A stretch of 64,000 nucleotides of DNA from Fredericiella sp038205395 (GTDB lineage Bacteria > Chloroflexota > Anaerolineae > Caldilineales > Caldilineaceae). The stretch covers positions 82,557 to 146,556 of the forward strand of contig JBBRBX010000001.1 in NCBI GenBank assembly GCA_038205395.1, given 5' to 3'. The notes beneath the pieces are model-generated. The model did not search any database. It was not told the DNA's origin and saw only the letters and a list, made by a program, of their open reading frames with translations. Numbering within the stretch: the stretch's first letter is position 1; every line of letters starts with the position of its first letter. The translations under genes and the position numbers were made by a program. This document shows, in pieces, positions 49,729 through 57,568 of the stretch.

Positions 49729-50607
49729 ATGTATAGGGAAAAAATCCGCGAATACTACGACCATCTCAGTCGTAGTTACCGCAAAGTCGCGGACTACATC
49801 ATGAGTAACTACTATGAAGTCGCCTTTATGACGGCAGCGCAGCTTGCCTATGCCGTCGGGGTCGATACCACAACCGTAGTTCGCTTCTCACAGCGGCTCG
49901 GTTATAACGGCTATCCGGAACTTTTACAGGATGTCCGTGAGCAAGTCAAGTCAGAGATCTATACTGCCTACGAACCGCAAGTCCTCGCGCCTGAAGACCC
50001 TGCCGGTATGTTTCGTGACCGGGTCGAACAAGAGCAGCAAAATCTGCGTCAAATTTTGGTGCACAATCCGCCCGAACACATTGACGCCATCTCGCAGTTG
50101 CTTGCCTCGGTAAAACGTATTCTCCTTGTCGGCGACGGCTACGCAGATGCCGTTACTGAAATGGCGGCGCAGCAGTTTCGCCACCGCGGCTTTGACGCCG
50201 AATATCTGCCCAATGATCCAGTCAAAAAAGCATCCACCCTCATCAACATTGATCAGGAAGTGCTGGTCATCGGCGTCAGCGCCACCGATTACGGACGCGA
50301 TGTGGCACGCGCCATGGAGTACGCCCGTTCGCGCGGCGCCCGCACGCTGGGCATTATCGGCTCCATGGCCAGCCCTGCCAACCGTATGTCCGAACTCGTC
50401 ATCTATGCACCAACGGATGTAGCGGGGCCGCTGCCCAGCATCATTGGCCTTGTCACCGCCCTGACTGCTCTGGTGCAAATGGCGGCAAAAGACAGTCCGG
50501 CTTCCGTCGAACGCCAGCGCGAGGCATTTGACGAGGCCTATCAGTACTTGACACAGGAAGCAGCCATTGCCGCCCTTGAAACCGTACGCGTGCTGGACGA
50601 GTCATAA
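49729..50607 (+). CDS. RpiR-family transcriptional regulator with SIS domain
   Basis: 292 residues. The N-terminal helix-turn-helix of the family is clear (SYRKVADYIMSNYYEVAFMTAAQLAYAVGVDTTTVVRFSQRLGYNGYPEL), followed by a sugar isomerase (SIS) domain (RILLVGDGYADAVTEMAAQQF, VLVIGVSATDYGRDVARAMEYARSRGARTLGIIG). Such regulators sense phosphosugars. No sugar catabolic gene is adjacent; the downstream gene is convergent. AGGGGGG lies upstream of the ATG. Confidence 0.92.
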   Translation: MYREKIREYYDHLSRSYRKVADYIMSNYYEVAFMTAAQLAYAVGVDTTTVVRFSQRLGYNGYPELLQDVREQVKSEIYTAYEPQVLAPEDPAGMFRDRVEQEQQNLRQILVHNPPEHIDAISQLLASVKRILLVGDGYADAVTEMAAQQFRHRGFDAEYLPNDPVKKASTLINIDQEVLVIGVSATDYGRDVARAMEYARSRGARTLGIIGSMASPANRMSELVIYAPTDVAGPLPSIIGLVTALTALVQMAAKDSPASVERQREAFDEAYQYLTQEAAIAALETVRVLDES

Positions 50608-50666
50608 GCCGGCCAGGTTAACCAATCTACAGCGCCAGATCACTTCGCTCCCACCCTACACAGCGT

Positions 50667-50693
50667 CCAGCCCGCACGTCCATGTGCGGCTGG
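50667..50693. terminator. hairpin downstream of the rpiR-family gene
   Basis: CCAGCCCGCAC and GTGCGGCTGG pair over ten bases with one bulged base and a six-base loop. There is no T run, so a role in termination is uncertain. It lies between convergent genes. Confidence 0.4.
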
Positions 50694-50753
50694 CAACGCT
50701 TGTGCACAATGCGCCGTCGCGCCGTCAAGCGCTGTCAGCTTTCCCTAACGTAC

Positions 50754-52241
50754 TTATCCCCAGCCTCGTTCCTTCTCCTCTGTTTTACTGCCGGCCAGCA
50801 GCCCGATAGTCAAAAACGCCAACAGGAAACCTAGATAGTTTTCATTTAGAAAACGACTTACATACAAAAAGCCAAACAGCAGCAGCCCATAGTGCCAGCA
50901 GGCATTGGCGAGGCTGTTCTCCTGCAACTGCCGCCACACCAGCCACAACAAAAGCGGCGCCGCCACGGCTACTTCCACCAGCCAAAACGGCCACTGACCA
51001 AAGCGGTCGCTGACCCAGCCCAGCGCAAGGACAAAATTGCTTGCGCCCCACCCCCAGATTTGATAGCCCGTGTCGCCCTGTCCACTGCTCCAGCGCCACA
51101 CATCATCATACAAGGCGCCTGCATCCCACAGAATATACGGGCCAACCAGCAAAATCCATATGAGCAGCGCAGGGGCCGCCCGGCGCAGCAGCAGGGGAAG
51201 CAGGCGGAGCCGTTCCCGCCAGCCCAGCGCCGCCAGCGGCTGATCGCGCAGCAGCAGCAGTCCGTAGAAGGGGGCAAAGAACCATGCTGTGGATTTGGAG
51301 GCACATGCCAATCCAAACAGCAGTGACGACGCGACCAGCCACCCCCGCTCAGCCAACTTCTGCTGTGCACCGGAATACCACGCCTGCCAGGCGACCAGCG
51401 ATAACAGCAGCCAGCTCAATACAAAGACATCATTCTGGCCAAAGATGATGTCCAACCCCATAATCGGGTTGAGACCAAGCAGCGCGACCAGCGCCAGCTT
51501 ACGCTGCGCACCCTGCACCAGCCGGGGCGCCAGCGCCAGCGCCAGCAACCAGAACAAGAAATAGACAAGCCGCTGGTCATAAAAGCCGACAACCTGCCCC
51601 AGCGCATAAAAAGGTGCGCTGGCCACAAAGGTCCACGGCAGATAAGGATAATGATAAAGCGCAGTCCGGTAGCGGCTGATCCCCCACTCAGCCATCGGCG
51701 TAGCGACATAGTCTTCAACATATGGATTTTTACCCGCAAAAAGATAGCGGATGGTGGCCTCCGTCTGGATGACGCCGCCATCGTGCGTGTAGCTGGCCGG
51801 ACCGCTTGCCTGGCGCAGCAAGACCAGTTTGATCATGGGCAAAAAGACCACCGTCGCCAACAGCCCAGCCAGCACAAGAGCCTTGACACGGCTGCGCCAC
51901 GGCTCGCGCAGGGCCAGGTCAAACAGCAGGTAAAGCAGCAGCAGCCCCAGGCTCAACGCCACAAGCACAAGTCCAACTGGGTCGCCGGGCCGTGGACCGG
52001 CGTCACCCATGGCAGCGATACCGCTTGCGGGCAGCAGAGAACCCAGGAAGGGGTGGCGCACAACATCCTGCACCCGCGTGGGCAGGGCGGCTTGTTCGGC
52101 CAACCCAGTGATTTGCAGCAAGGCCAATACCAAGAGCGCCACCAACAGGCTGTCCCAACCCGGTCGCTTGTGGCCGGCCACGGCCCTGGTCCGCTCCGGG
52201 TCACCCGCTTGCGCAGCGCGCTGATCCGGATTTTGATTCAC
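50754..52241 (-). CDS. multi-pass membrane glycosyltransferase, GT87/DUF2029-like
   Basis: 495 residues and about 11-13 membrane helices. The first external loop holds DGGVIQTEATIRYLFAGKNPYVEDYVATPMAEW, which is typical of polyprenyl-phosphate-sugar-dependent GT-C enzymes (GT87). Such enzymes add mannose or similar sugars to lipids outside the membrane. GTG start, overlapping the upstream stop by four bases (GTGA), so it is translationally coupled to the PQQ-propeller protein. I cannot identify donor or acceptor. Confidence 0.75.
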   Translation of the reverse strand: MNQNPDQRAAQAGDPERTRAVAGHKRPGWDSLLVALLVLALLQITGLAEQAALPTRVQDVVRHPFLGSLLPASGIAAMGDAGPRPGDPVGLVLVALSLGLLLLYLLFDLALREPWRSRVKALVLAGLLATVVFLPMIKLVLLRQASGPASYTHDGGVIQTEATIRYLFAGKNPYVEDYVATPMAEWGISRYRTALYHYPYLPWTFVASAPFYALGQVVGFYDQRLVYFLFWLLALALAPRLVQGAQRKLALVALLGLNPIMGLDIIFGQNDVFVLSWLLLSLVAWQAWYSGAQQKLAERGWLVASSLLFGLACASKSTAWFFAPFYGLLLLRDQPLAALGWRERLRLLPLLLRRAAPALLIWILLVGPYILWDAGALYDDVWRWSSGQGDTGYQIWGWGASNFVLALGWVSDRFGQWPFWLVEVAVAAPLLLWLVWRQLQENSLANACWHYGLLLFGFLYVSRFLNENYLGFLLAFLTIGLLAGSKTEEKERGWG

Positions 52242-54277
52242 GGCGCCCCCCGATAGGAATAGACGGTGCTGTTGTTGGTCGGAATTAAAAGCTGCAAGCC
52301 ACTGATGGCCGGCCCCCCCGGCACTTGTGCATTTACATTCTGGGCGCCATCCAAAATGTTGCCGTTGGCGGCGTCAAGCAAGAAAATACCCCCATTTTGC
52401 GTGACAACGAGGACGCGGCTGTTGGTGACCAGCGGCCCACCCATCACCGCGCCCACGGTCTGCGTCCACTGCTGTGCACCGTCACGGCGCGAGACGGCGC
52501 GCAGCACGCCATTGCCGGCGATATAGACGCTACTGTCGTTTACCGCCAGCGCCGTAATTGAACCACCCAATGCATGTGTCCAAAAGCGTTCTCCGGTGTT
52601 GGCGTCGAGTGCATGAACTGTCCCGCCGCTGTCAGCCACATACAGTTCTGCCAGCTTGACCACGCCCGGCGCAACATAGACGGGCGGGGCCGCCACGTTA
52701 AAAACGTCCGGACTTGTCCAGATAATTTCTTGGCTGTTGAAGATATTGATGTCCAGCGCCCATAACCGGTCGGCGCCGACAAAAATCGTCTCCTGGCCGA
52801 TAGCCGGCTGCTGCACGCGCCCGTTCGGCTCGTTAAATTCCCGGCGGTCATCGGGGTTGCTGCGCCGGATGGCTACCAGGCGGGCGTCGCCTCCCTCGCC
52901 GGAGCCGATAAACAGCGTGTCGAGCCAGATATTAAAAGGTGAAGTAGAATTAAAAGGCAACTCCTTTTGCCAGATCAGGCCGGCGGCGTTGCCTTGATCC
53001 TGCAGCGCAACCATGCTGCGCCCGTAGGCAAGATAGATGATGCCGTCTTGGATCGCAGGCGCCAACTGCGTAAAATTCTGTAAAGGGTAGCGCCAACGCT
53101 GCGAGCCACTCCCCAAATCCAAACTATAGAACTGGTTATCCGAACTGGAGGCAAGCACGCTCTGGCCGCTGACGGCCACCGGCGAGACAAAGCCCTGCGC
53201 CGCCTGTTGATAGACTGTCCAGGACTGCTGCAGCGGCGGATTGGGAAGAGAAGGGACGCGCCCGCTATTTTGACTGTCGTAACGCGCCAATGGGAAATCA
53301 TTTAGTGGAATGCCAGTCGGCGTTGCAGCCGGCGTGAGCGAGCTATCGGGCTGCTGTACTGCCAGCCAACTTGGATTATTCGGATCTGCATCGCTCGGAG
53401 CGCCTGGCGGCAGACTGTTGTTGGCAATATTGACATAGGCGCGCCGCACCCAAAAGGTAGTCGCGGTATTGGGAATGCAGCAGGCCAGCACCCACTCGCC
53501 GGCAGGTGTGCGCCCGCGCAGCTTGACCCCTGTATTGGCCGTCACCACCGAGGCCGTATAGATATTGGAAGGCCCCACATGCACGGTTGTGTCCACCGAA
53601 CGCAGCGTGGCCGCCAGTTCGCCCCCAATCGGTAGAGGAACTGTGGGCGCCGGCGTGGGGAATGAGGGCAGCGGCGTAGGTAGTTCCGGCGTAGGCAGTT
53701 CCGGCGTAGGCAGGCTGGGGGTCGGAAATTCCGGCGTGGCAAGTACAGGCGTGGGGAAAGCCACAGTGGGCAGTTCGGCAAATGTAGGGGGTGGAATCAG
53801 CGTAGCCGCCGGCGGGTTTTCCACACTGGGCATGAAAATAACCGTGGAAAGGGGCTGCACTGTCTCCCCAGGCGTCACACTCTCCGGCCCGGCCGGCTCA
53901 GCTTCAAGTGGCCCCGGCGCAGAGACAATGGGCAGCGTGACGCCCCCTTGCGTCTGCGCCGCGGCCGTAGCCTGATTGGCAGGCAGATCAAGCGGCGCAC
54001 CAGCAGTCATGCGGCCAACAAGGGTGGCGGCAAAGGCTACCTGCGTCAGCATATCGGCAGCCACGTTTGTGGCACGCAGGTCAGGCGTGGGCGTGAACGC
54101 TGGACGCACAGTAGGCGTCGACGTCGGGGTAGGCGCAAAAGCAAAGCCGTTTTGCACTGCCACCCACATTAGGGCCACACCCAGCAAAACCAGCACCGCC
54201 ACCAGCACACTGATGGTAATAACCAGACCAGTACGGTTGGCAGGCGGCGTGGATGATGGCGTGGGCGAAATCGACAT
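52238..54277 (-). CDS. membrane-anchored protein with SH3 domain and PQQ-type beta-propeller
   Basis: 679 residues. An N-terminal cytoplasmic Ser-Pro-Thr stretch, one membrane helix (about 17-39), and a long Pro-Thr-rich region with repeated PTPELPTPELPTP units precede a bacterial SH3-like domain (TTVHVGPSNIYTASVV...WVLACCIP). From about residue 340 PQQ-type blades follow (GSQRWRYPLQNFTQLAPAIQDGIIYLAYG, NTGERFWTHALGGSITALAVND, ANGNILDGAQN), forming a propeller outside the membrane. It has no PQQ cofactor ligands that I can recognise, so it is probably a scaffold or sensor. It is divergent from the Crp-family gene. Confidence 0.82.
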   Translation of the reverse strand: MSISPTPSSTPPANRTGLVITISVLVAVLVLLGVALMWVAVQNGFAFAPTPTSTPTVRPAFTPTPDLRATNVAADMLTQVAFAATLVGRMTAGAPLDLPANQATAAAQTQGGVTLPIVSAPGPLEAEPAGPESVTPGETVQPLSTVIFMPSVENPPAATLIPPPTFAELPTVAFPTPVLATPEFPTPSLPTPELPTPELPTPLPSFPTPAPTVPLPIGGELAATLRSVDTTVHVGPSNIYTASVVTANTGVKLRGRTPAGEWVLACCIPNTATTFWVRRAYVNIANNSLPPGAPSDADPNNPSWLAVQQPDSSLTPAATPTGIPLNDFPLARYDSQNSGRVPSLPNPPLQQSWTVYQQAAQGFVSPVAVSGQSVLASSSDNQFYSLDLGSGSQRWRYPLQNFTQLAPAIQDGIIYLAYGRSMVALQDQGNAAGLIWQKELPFNSTSPFNIWLDTLFIGSGEGGDARLVAIRRSNPDDRREFNEPNGRVQQPAIGQETIFVGADRLWALDINIFNSQEIIWTSPDVFNVAAPPVYVAPGVVKLAELYVADSGGTVHALDANTGERFWTHALGGSITALAVNDSSVYIAGNGVLRAVSRRDGAQQWTQTVGAVMGGPLVTNSRVLVVTQNGGIFLLDAANGNILDGAQNVNAQVPGGPAISGLQLLIPTNNSTVYSYRGAP

Positions 54278-54528
54278 GAGTTGGTGTGCACCAGTGGCTT
54301 AAGAACGGCTCTGCAGCGAATCAGGCAGATGGCCGGCCGGTAATCGAGGCCGTACCGGTGTGGCAGCAATCTCTCCTGTCGCAACCGCTATTGTAGCAAC
54401 AGCCGCTGTGTTTCGACAATCCCATTTGCGTTTTGGTGCGTGCGCGCCCATAATGCAAATGTGACGAAGCGTAAGGTGCGAGCACATCCACGGCTGTCGT
54501 TTGGGACAGCCAAGTAAGGGAGAATATC

Positions 54529-55266
54529 GTGGCAGCCGAAGAACACGTCCCAGACAAAGTTGATGGCCAGGCGAGTGACAGGGCCGGCGGTGCACAGCCG
54601 GCAGACAAAATGCGCTATCTCTCTGAGATCACTGTGTTTCAAGACCTGTCTCCGCGCGAGATGGAGGAGTTGAACCGCATTACGACCATCAGCGCCGTGC
54701 CGCGCGGGCGCGTCTTTTACCGGCCTGAAGAACCGGGTGAGGTGCTGTTCATCGTCAAGGAAGGCCGCGTCCAGCTTTACCGCATCAGCCCGGAAGGCAA
54801 AAAGCTGGTAATCACCACGTTGGGCGCACACACGCTGTTTGGCGAGATGGCGCTCTTGGGCACCAAGCTGCACAATACCTTTGCCGAAGCGGTGGAGGAC
54901 TGCACGATCTGTGTCATGAGCCGCAATGACCTGGAGCGGTTGATTCTGGGCAAGCCGCAGGTTGCGCTGCGCATTTTGGAGATCACCGGCCGCCGCCTGC
55001 GCGAAGCGGAAGAGCGGCTGGAAAACATGGCTTTCAAAGGCATCCCGGCGCGCCTTGCCAGCCTGCTGCTGCGGTTGGCGCAGGAACAAAACAGCAACGA
55101 AATTACGGGTTTAACCCACCAAGACTTAGCCGAGAGCGTCGGCACCTATCGTGAGACCGCCACCCAGGTGCTCAACGACCTCAAATCGGAAGGGTATATC
55201 GAGATTGGCCGCAAACGCATCGCCATTCTCGATGCCGAGGGATTAGCCGCGGTGGCGGAAGAGTAG
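54529..55266 (+). CDS. Crp/Fnr-family transcriptional regulator
   Basis: 245 residues. A cyclic-nucleotide-binding-like beta-roll (about 35-150, LSPREMEELNRITTISAVPRGRV, PEEPGEVLFIVKEGRVQLYRIS, LFGEMALLG) is followed by a dimerisation helix and a C-terminal winged HTH (GLTHQDLAESVGTYRETATQVLNDLKSEGYIEIGRKRIAILD). No Fnr-type cysteine cluster is seen. The binding pocket lacks the full RT motif of cAMP-binding Crp, so the effector is unknown. GTG start, with AGGGAG upstream; the divergent neighbour is the PQQ-propeller gene. Confidence 0.9.
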   Translation: MAAEEHVPDKVDGQASDRAGGAQPADKMRYLSEITVFQDLSPREMEELNRITTISAVPRGRVFYRPEEPGEVLFIVKEGRVQLYRISPEGKKLVITTLGAHTLFGEMALLGTKLHNTFAEAVEDCTICVMSRNDLERLILGKPQVALRILEITGRRLREAEERLENMAFKGIPARLASLLLRLAQEQNSNEITGLTHQDLAESVGTYRETATQVLNDLKSEGYIEIGRKRIAILDAEGLAAVAEE

Positions 55267-55529
55267 ACAAAGTTGCAGCATCCGGTTCAGTTCATTGTTG
55301 AGGCGCTGACCGGATTGCGTGCTGATTTTATCAGCCATCTCGACCACGGCCTGCCAGTCGCTGCAATTCGTCGCCGTACCGGAAGGCGCACCGCCGGCGC
55401 CACCCGTGTCCTCAAAGCTGAAGACCAACGCCATCCAACGCTGCAGCAGTGGCAGATGACGATTGCCAATGTGTATATCCCAGACCATCCATAAAGCGCC
55501 GGCCCACAACCTCACATACTGGAGATTTT
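55267..55529. other. short region with overlapping small reading frames on both strands
   Basis: Between the crp-family stop and the aldo/keto reductase start, a 73-codon frame on the plus strand (55273-55494, TTG start) and a 90-codon frame on the minus strand (55243-55515) overlap almost completely. Both have plausible codon use and no recognised domain, so neither is called as a gene. The minus frame runs into the end of the crp-family gene, which argues against it. Confidence 0.3.
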
Positions 55530-56468
55530 ATGCAGACACGACCACTTGGCAACAGCGACATGCCGATCACCCCTATCGGCTTTGGCAGTTGGGCTATCGG
55601 CGGCCCCGACTGGGCAGGCGGATGGGGTGCACAGAATGATCGTCAGGCGATCGAAGCTGTCCAACGCGCGGTGGAGCTGGGAATTAACTGGGTCGATACG
55701 GCCGCGATCTATGGCTTGGGGCACTCCGAGGAGTTGGTGGGGCAGGCAGTGCAAGGCATGCAGCGCAAGCCGTACATCTTCACCAAATGTTCGCTGCGCT
55801 GGGATGACCAGCGCCAGATTTACAACAGTATGAAAGCGGACTCAGTACGCCGTGAATGCGAGGCCAGTCTGCGCCGGCTGGGGGTGGATACAATTGACCT
55901 TTATCAGGTGCATTGGCCCAACCCGGATGCAGAGATCGAAGAGGGTTGGGAGACGCTGGCGCGCCTGCAGGAGGAAGGGCTGGTGCGCTGGATTGGCGTC
56001 TCCAACTTTAGTGTGGAACAGATGCAGCGGGCGCAGCGCATTGCGCCGATTACCTCACTGCAGCCGCCCTACTCGCTGCTGGATCGCCATATTGAGGCGG
56101 AAATTTTGCCCTTCTGCGCCCAAAATAACATTGGTGTCATCGCCTATTCACCAATGGCGTCAGGCATGCTGACCGGCGCCATGAGTCGCGAACGCGCCGC
56201 CAATCTGCCGAAGGACGACTGGCGGCGTTCTAATGAGTGGTTTCAGGAGCCGCAGTTGAGCAAAAACTTGGCGTTGGCGGATCGGCTGGGTGACATCGGC
56301 GCACGCCATGGCCGTTCCGCCGGTGAAGTGGCTATCGCCTGGACGCTGCGCCAACCAGCCGTCACCGGCGCCATCGTCGGCGGCCGCAGCGCGCAGCAGG
56401 TCGAAGGCATTATCGGCGCTATGGACTTCCGGCTGAGCGAGGATGAGTTGGCCGAGATTGTGGGCTAA
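55530..56468 (+). CDS. aldo/keto reductase
   Basis: 312 residues, TIM-barrel aldo/keto reductase. The catalytic tetrad is complete as D56, Y61, K86 and H128. Start (QTRPLGNSDMPITPIGFGSW) and the LGVDTIDLYQVHWPNP segment are typical of the AKR family near YghZ/KdgX and general NADP-dependent reductases. Substrate is unknown. The ATG at 55530 was chosen because homology begins there and GGAG lies upstream; the frame opens 27 codons earlier. The gene is monocistronic and its end faces the convergent alpha/beta hydrolase gene. Confidence 0.92.
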   Translation: MQTRPLGNSDMPITPIGFGSWAIGGPDWAGGWGAQNDRQAIEAVQRAVELGINWVDTAAIYGLGHSEELVGQAVQGMQRKPYIFTKCSLRWDDQRQIYNSMKADSVRRECEASLRRLGVDTIDLYQVHWPNPDAEIEEGWETLARLQEEGLVRWIGVSNFSVEQMQRAQRIAPITSLQPPYSLLDRHIEAEILPFCAQNNIGVIAYSPMASGMLTGAMSRERAANLPKDDWRRSNEWFQEPQLSKNLALADRLGDIGARHGRSAGEVAIAWTLRQPAVTGAIVGGRSAQQVEGIIGAMDFRLSEDELAEIVG

Positions 56469-56503
56469 GCCATTTCCCGGTAGTCTTCCTACCCCCAAAA
56501 TCG

Positions 56504-57523
56504 CTAGAAATTCTCGTCCGTCAACTGCAGCAGCATAGGATAGCTCACCTCCGGGCGCGCACCGACGGCGTCAATGGAGACAATGTCGTGCGGCAGCCAG
56601 GGCAGCAGTGGGAAACGATAGGTGCGCACGTCACCGCCGTTGCTGCACCATGCGTCAGCCAGAGCATTGGCGTTAGCCAGGTTGATGGCGGGGTCGCCCC
56701 AGTTTGTGACCATGAGCAGTGCATCGGCAAGCGGCGGCGTTGTGGCTGCCATCTGCTTCACCGCCAACCCCAGGCGAAAAATCTGGCCCAAAGAGTGCGA
56801 AGAAAAACCAGGATAGCCGCTCTCCGCCTGAAAATCCGCCTTATTGATCGGGTCCCACCAGATGTACAGGTCAGGCAGCCCAATCAGCAGGCGGGTGAGG
56901 GCAGGCGTGATGCCTGGCCAGGTAAAGCGCACACCGATAGCGGGCGAGACAGGCATAGCCAGATGCAGGTCGCTGCGCAGTTGCCCTGCCGCCGCCGCCA
57001 CATTGCCACCCAGCGACAGGCCAAGCATCGCCACCTGATCGCCCAAACCGGCGGCGATGTCCAAAGAAGGATCCATAACACCCAACAGTTCTTCCGCCGT
57101 CAGCTCAGCCAACGCATTGGAAGTGCGGTCGGCCAGGCCGTGGCGCGGCAGACGCGGTACCAGCACGTTGTACCCCTGGTCGTAGTACATCTGCGCCAAC
57201 TGCTTGTACTGGTAGGGGCAGGCCGTCAGCCCATGCAGCAAAACGACGGCGCGTTCTGTCTTGACGCCGTGACTCAACAGAAACGGCAGACACTTGGGGT
57301 CGATGTCCCCACGCGCCTGCTCCGCCGCCAATAGATCGTCAAAACGCGCTTGGGCCTCTTCCACCGTGGCTGCCGGATCAGAGTTGGAACGCAGCGCCAC
57401 CGGCTCCAGCGGCGGCATCGTCCATGACCACAGATAAACGCCCAGATACAGTACAAACAATAGGACCGCAATCACAACCACAATACGGCCCACCCAACGC
57501 AACCACTGCCGCCTACGCTTCAC
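56504..57523 (-). CDS. membrane-anchored alpha/beta hydrolase
   Basis: 339 residues with an N-terminal anchor helix (about 12-33), so the enzyme should face outside. The oxyanion HGLTACPYQYKQ and nucleophile GLSLGGNV near residue 170 are characteristic of alpha/beta hydrolases related to carboxylesterases and monoacylglycerol lipases. A catalytic Asp and His are expected in the last third (WGDPAINLAN and WLPHDIVSID). Substrate unknown. The gene ends 35 bases from the convergent aldo/keto reductase and starts 45 bases after the subtilase stop on the same strand. Confidence 0.85.
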   Translation of the reverse strand: MKRRRQWLRWVGRIVVVIAVLLFVLYLGVYLWSWTMPPLEPVALRSNSDPAATVEEAQARFDDLLAAEQARGDIDPKCLPFLLSHGVKTERAVVLLHGLTACPYQYKQLAQMYYDQGYNVLVPRLPRHGLADRTSNALAELTAEELLGVMDPSLDIAAGLGDQVAMLGLSLGGNVAAAAGQLRSDLHLAMPVSPAIGVRFTWPGITPALTRLLIGLPDLYIWWDPINKADFQAESGYPGFSSHSLGQIFRLGLAVKQMAATTPPLADALLMVTNWGDPAINLANANALADAWCSNGGDVRTYRFPLLPWLPHDIVSIDAVGARPEVSYPMLLQLTDENF

Positions 57524-57568
57524 ATTCGTTCGCTTTCATTTTTACTTTGTATTGTCAAGGAGTGCAGT

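Noticed and set aside
53640..53760. Tandem repeat that could be a mobile or regulatory repeat
   Set aside because: It codes for the repeated PTPELPTP linker of the PQQ-propeller protein and is explained by coding.
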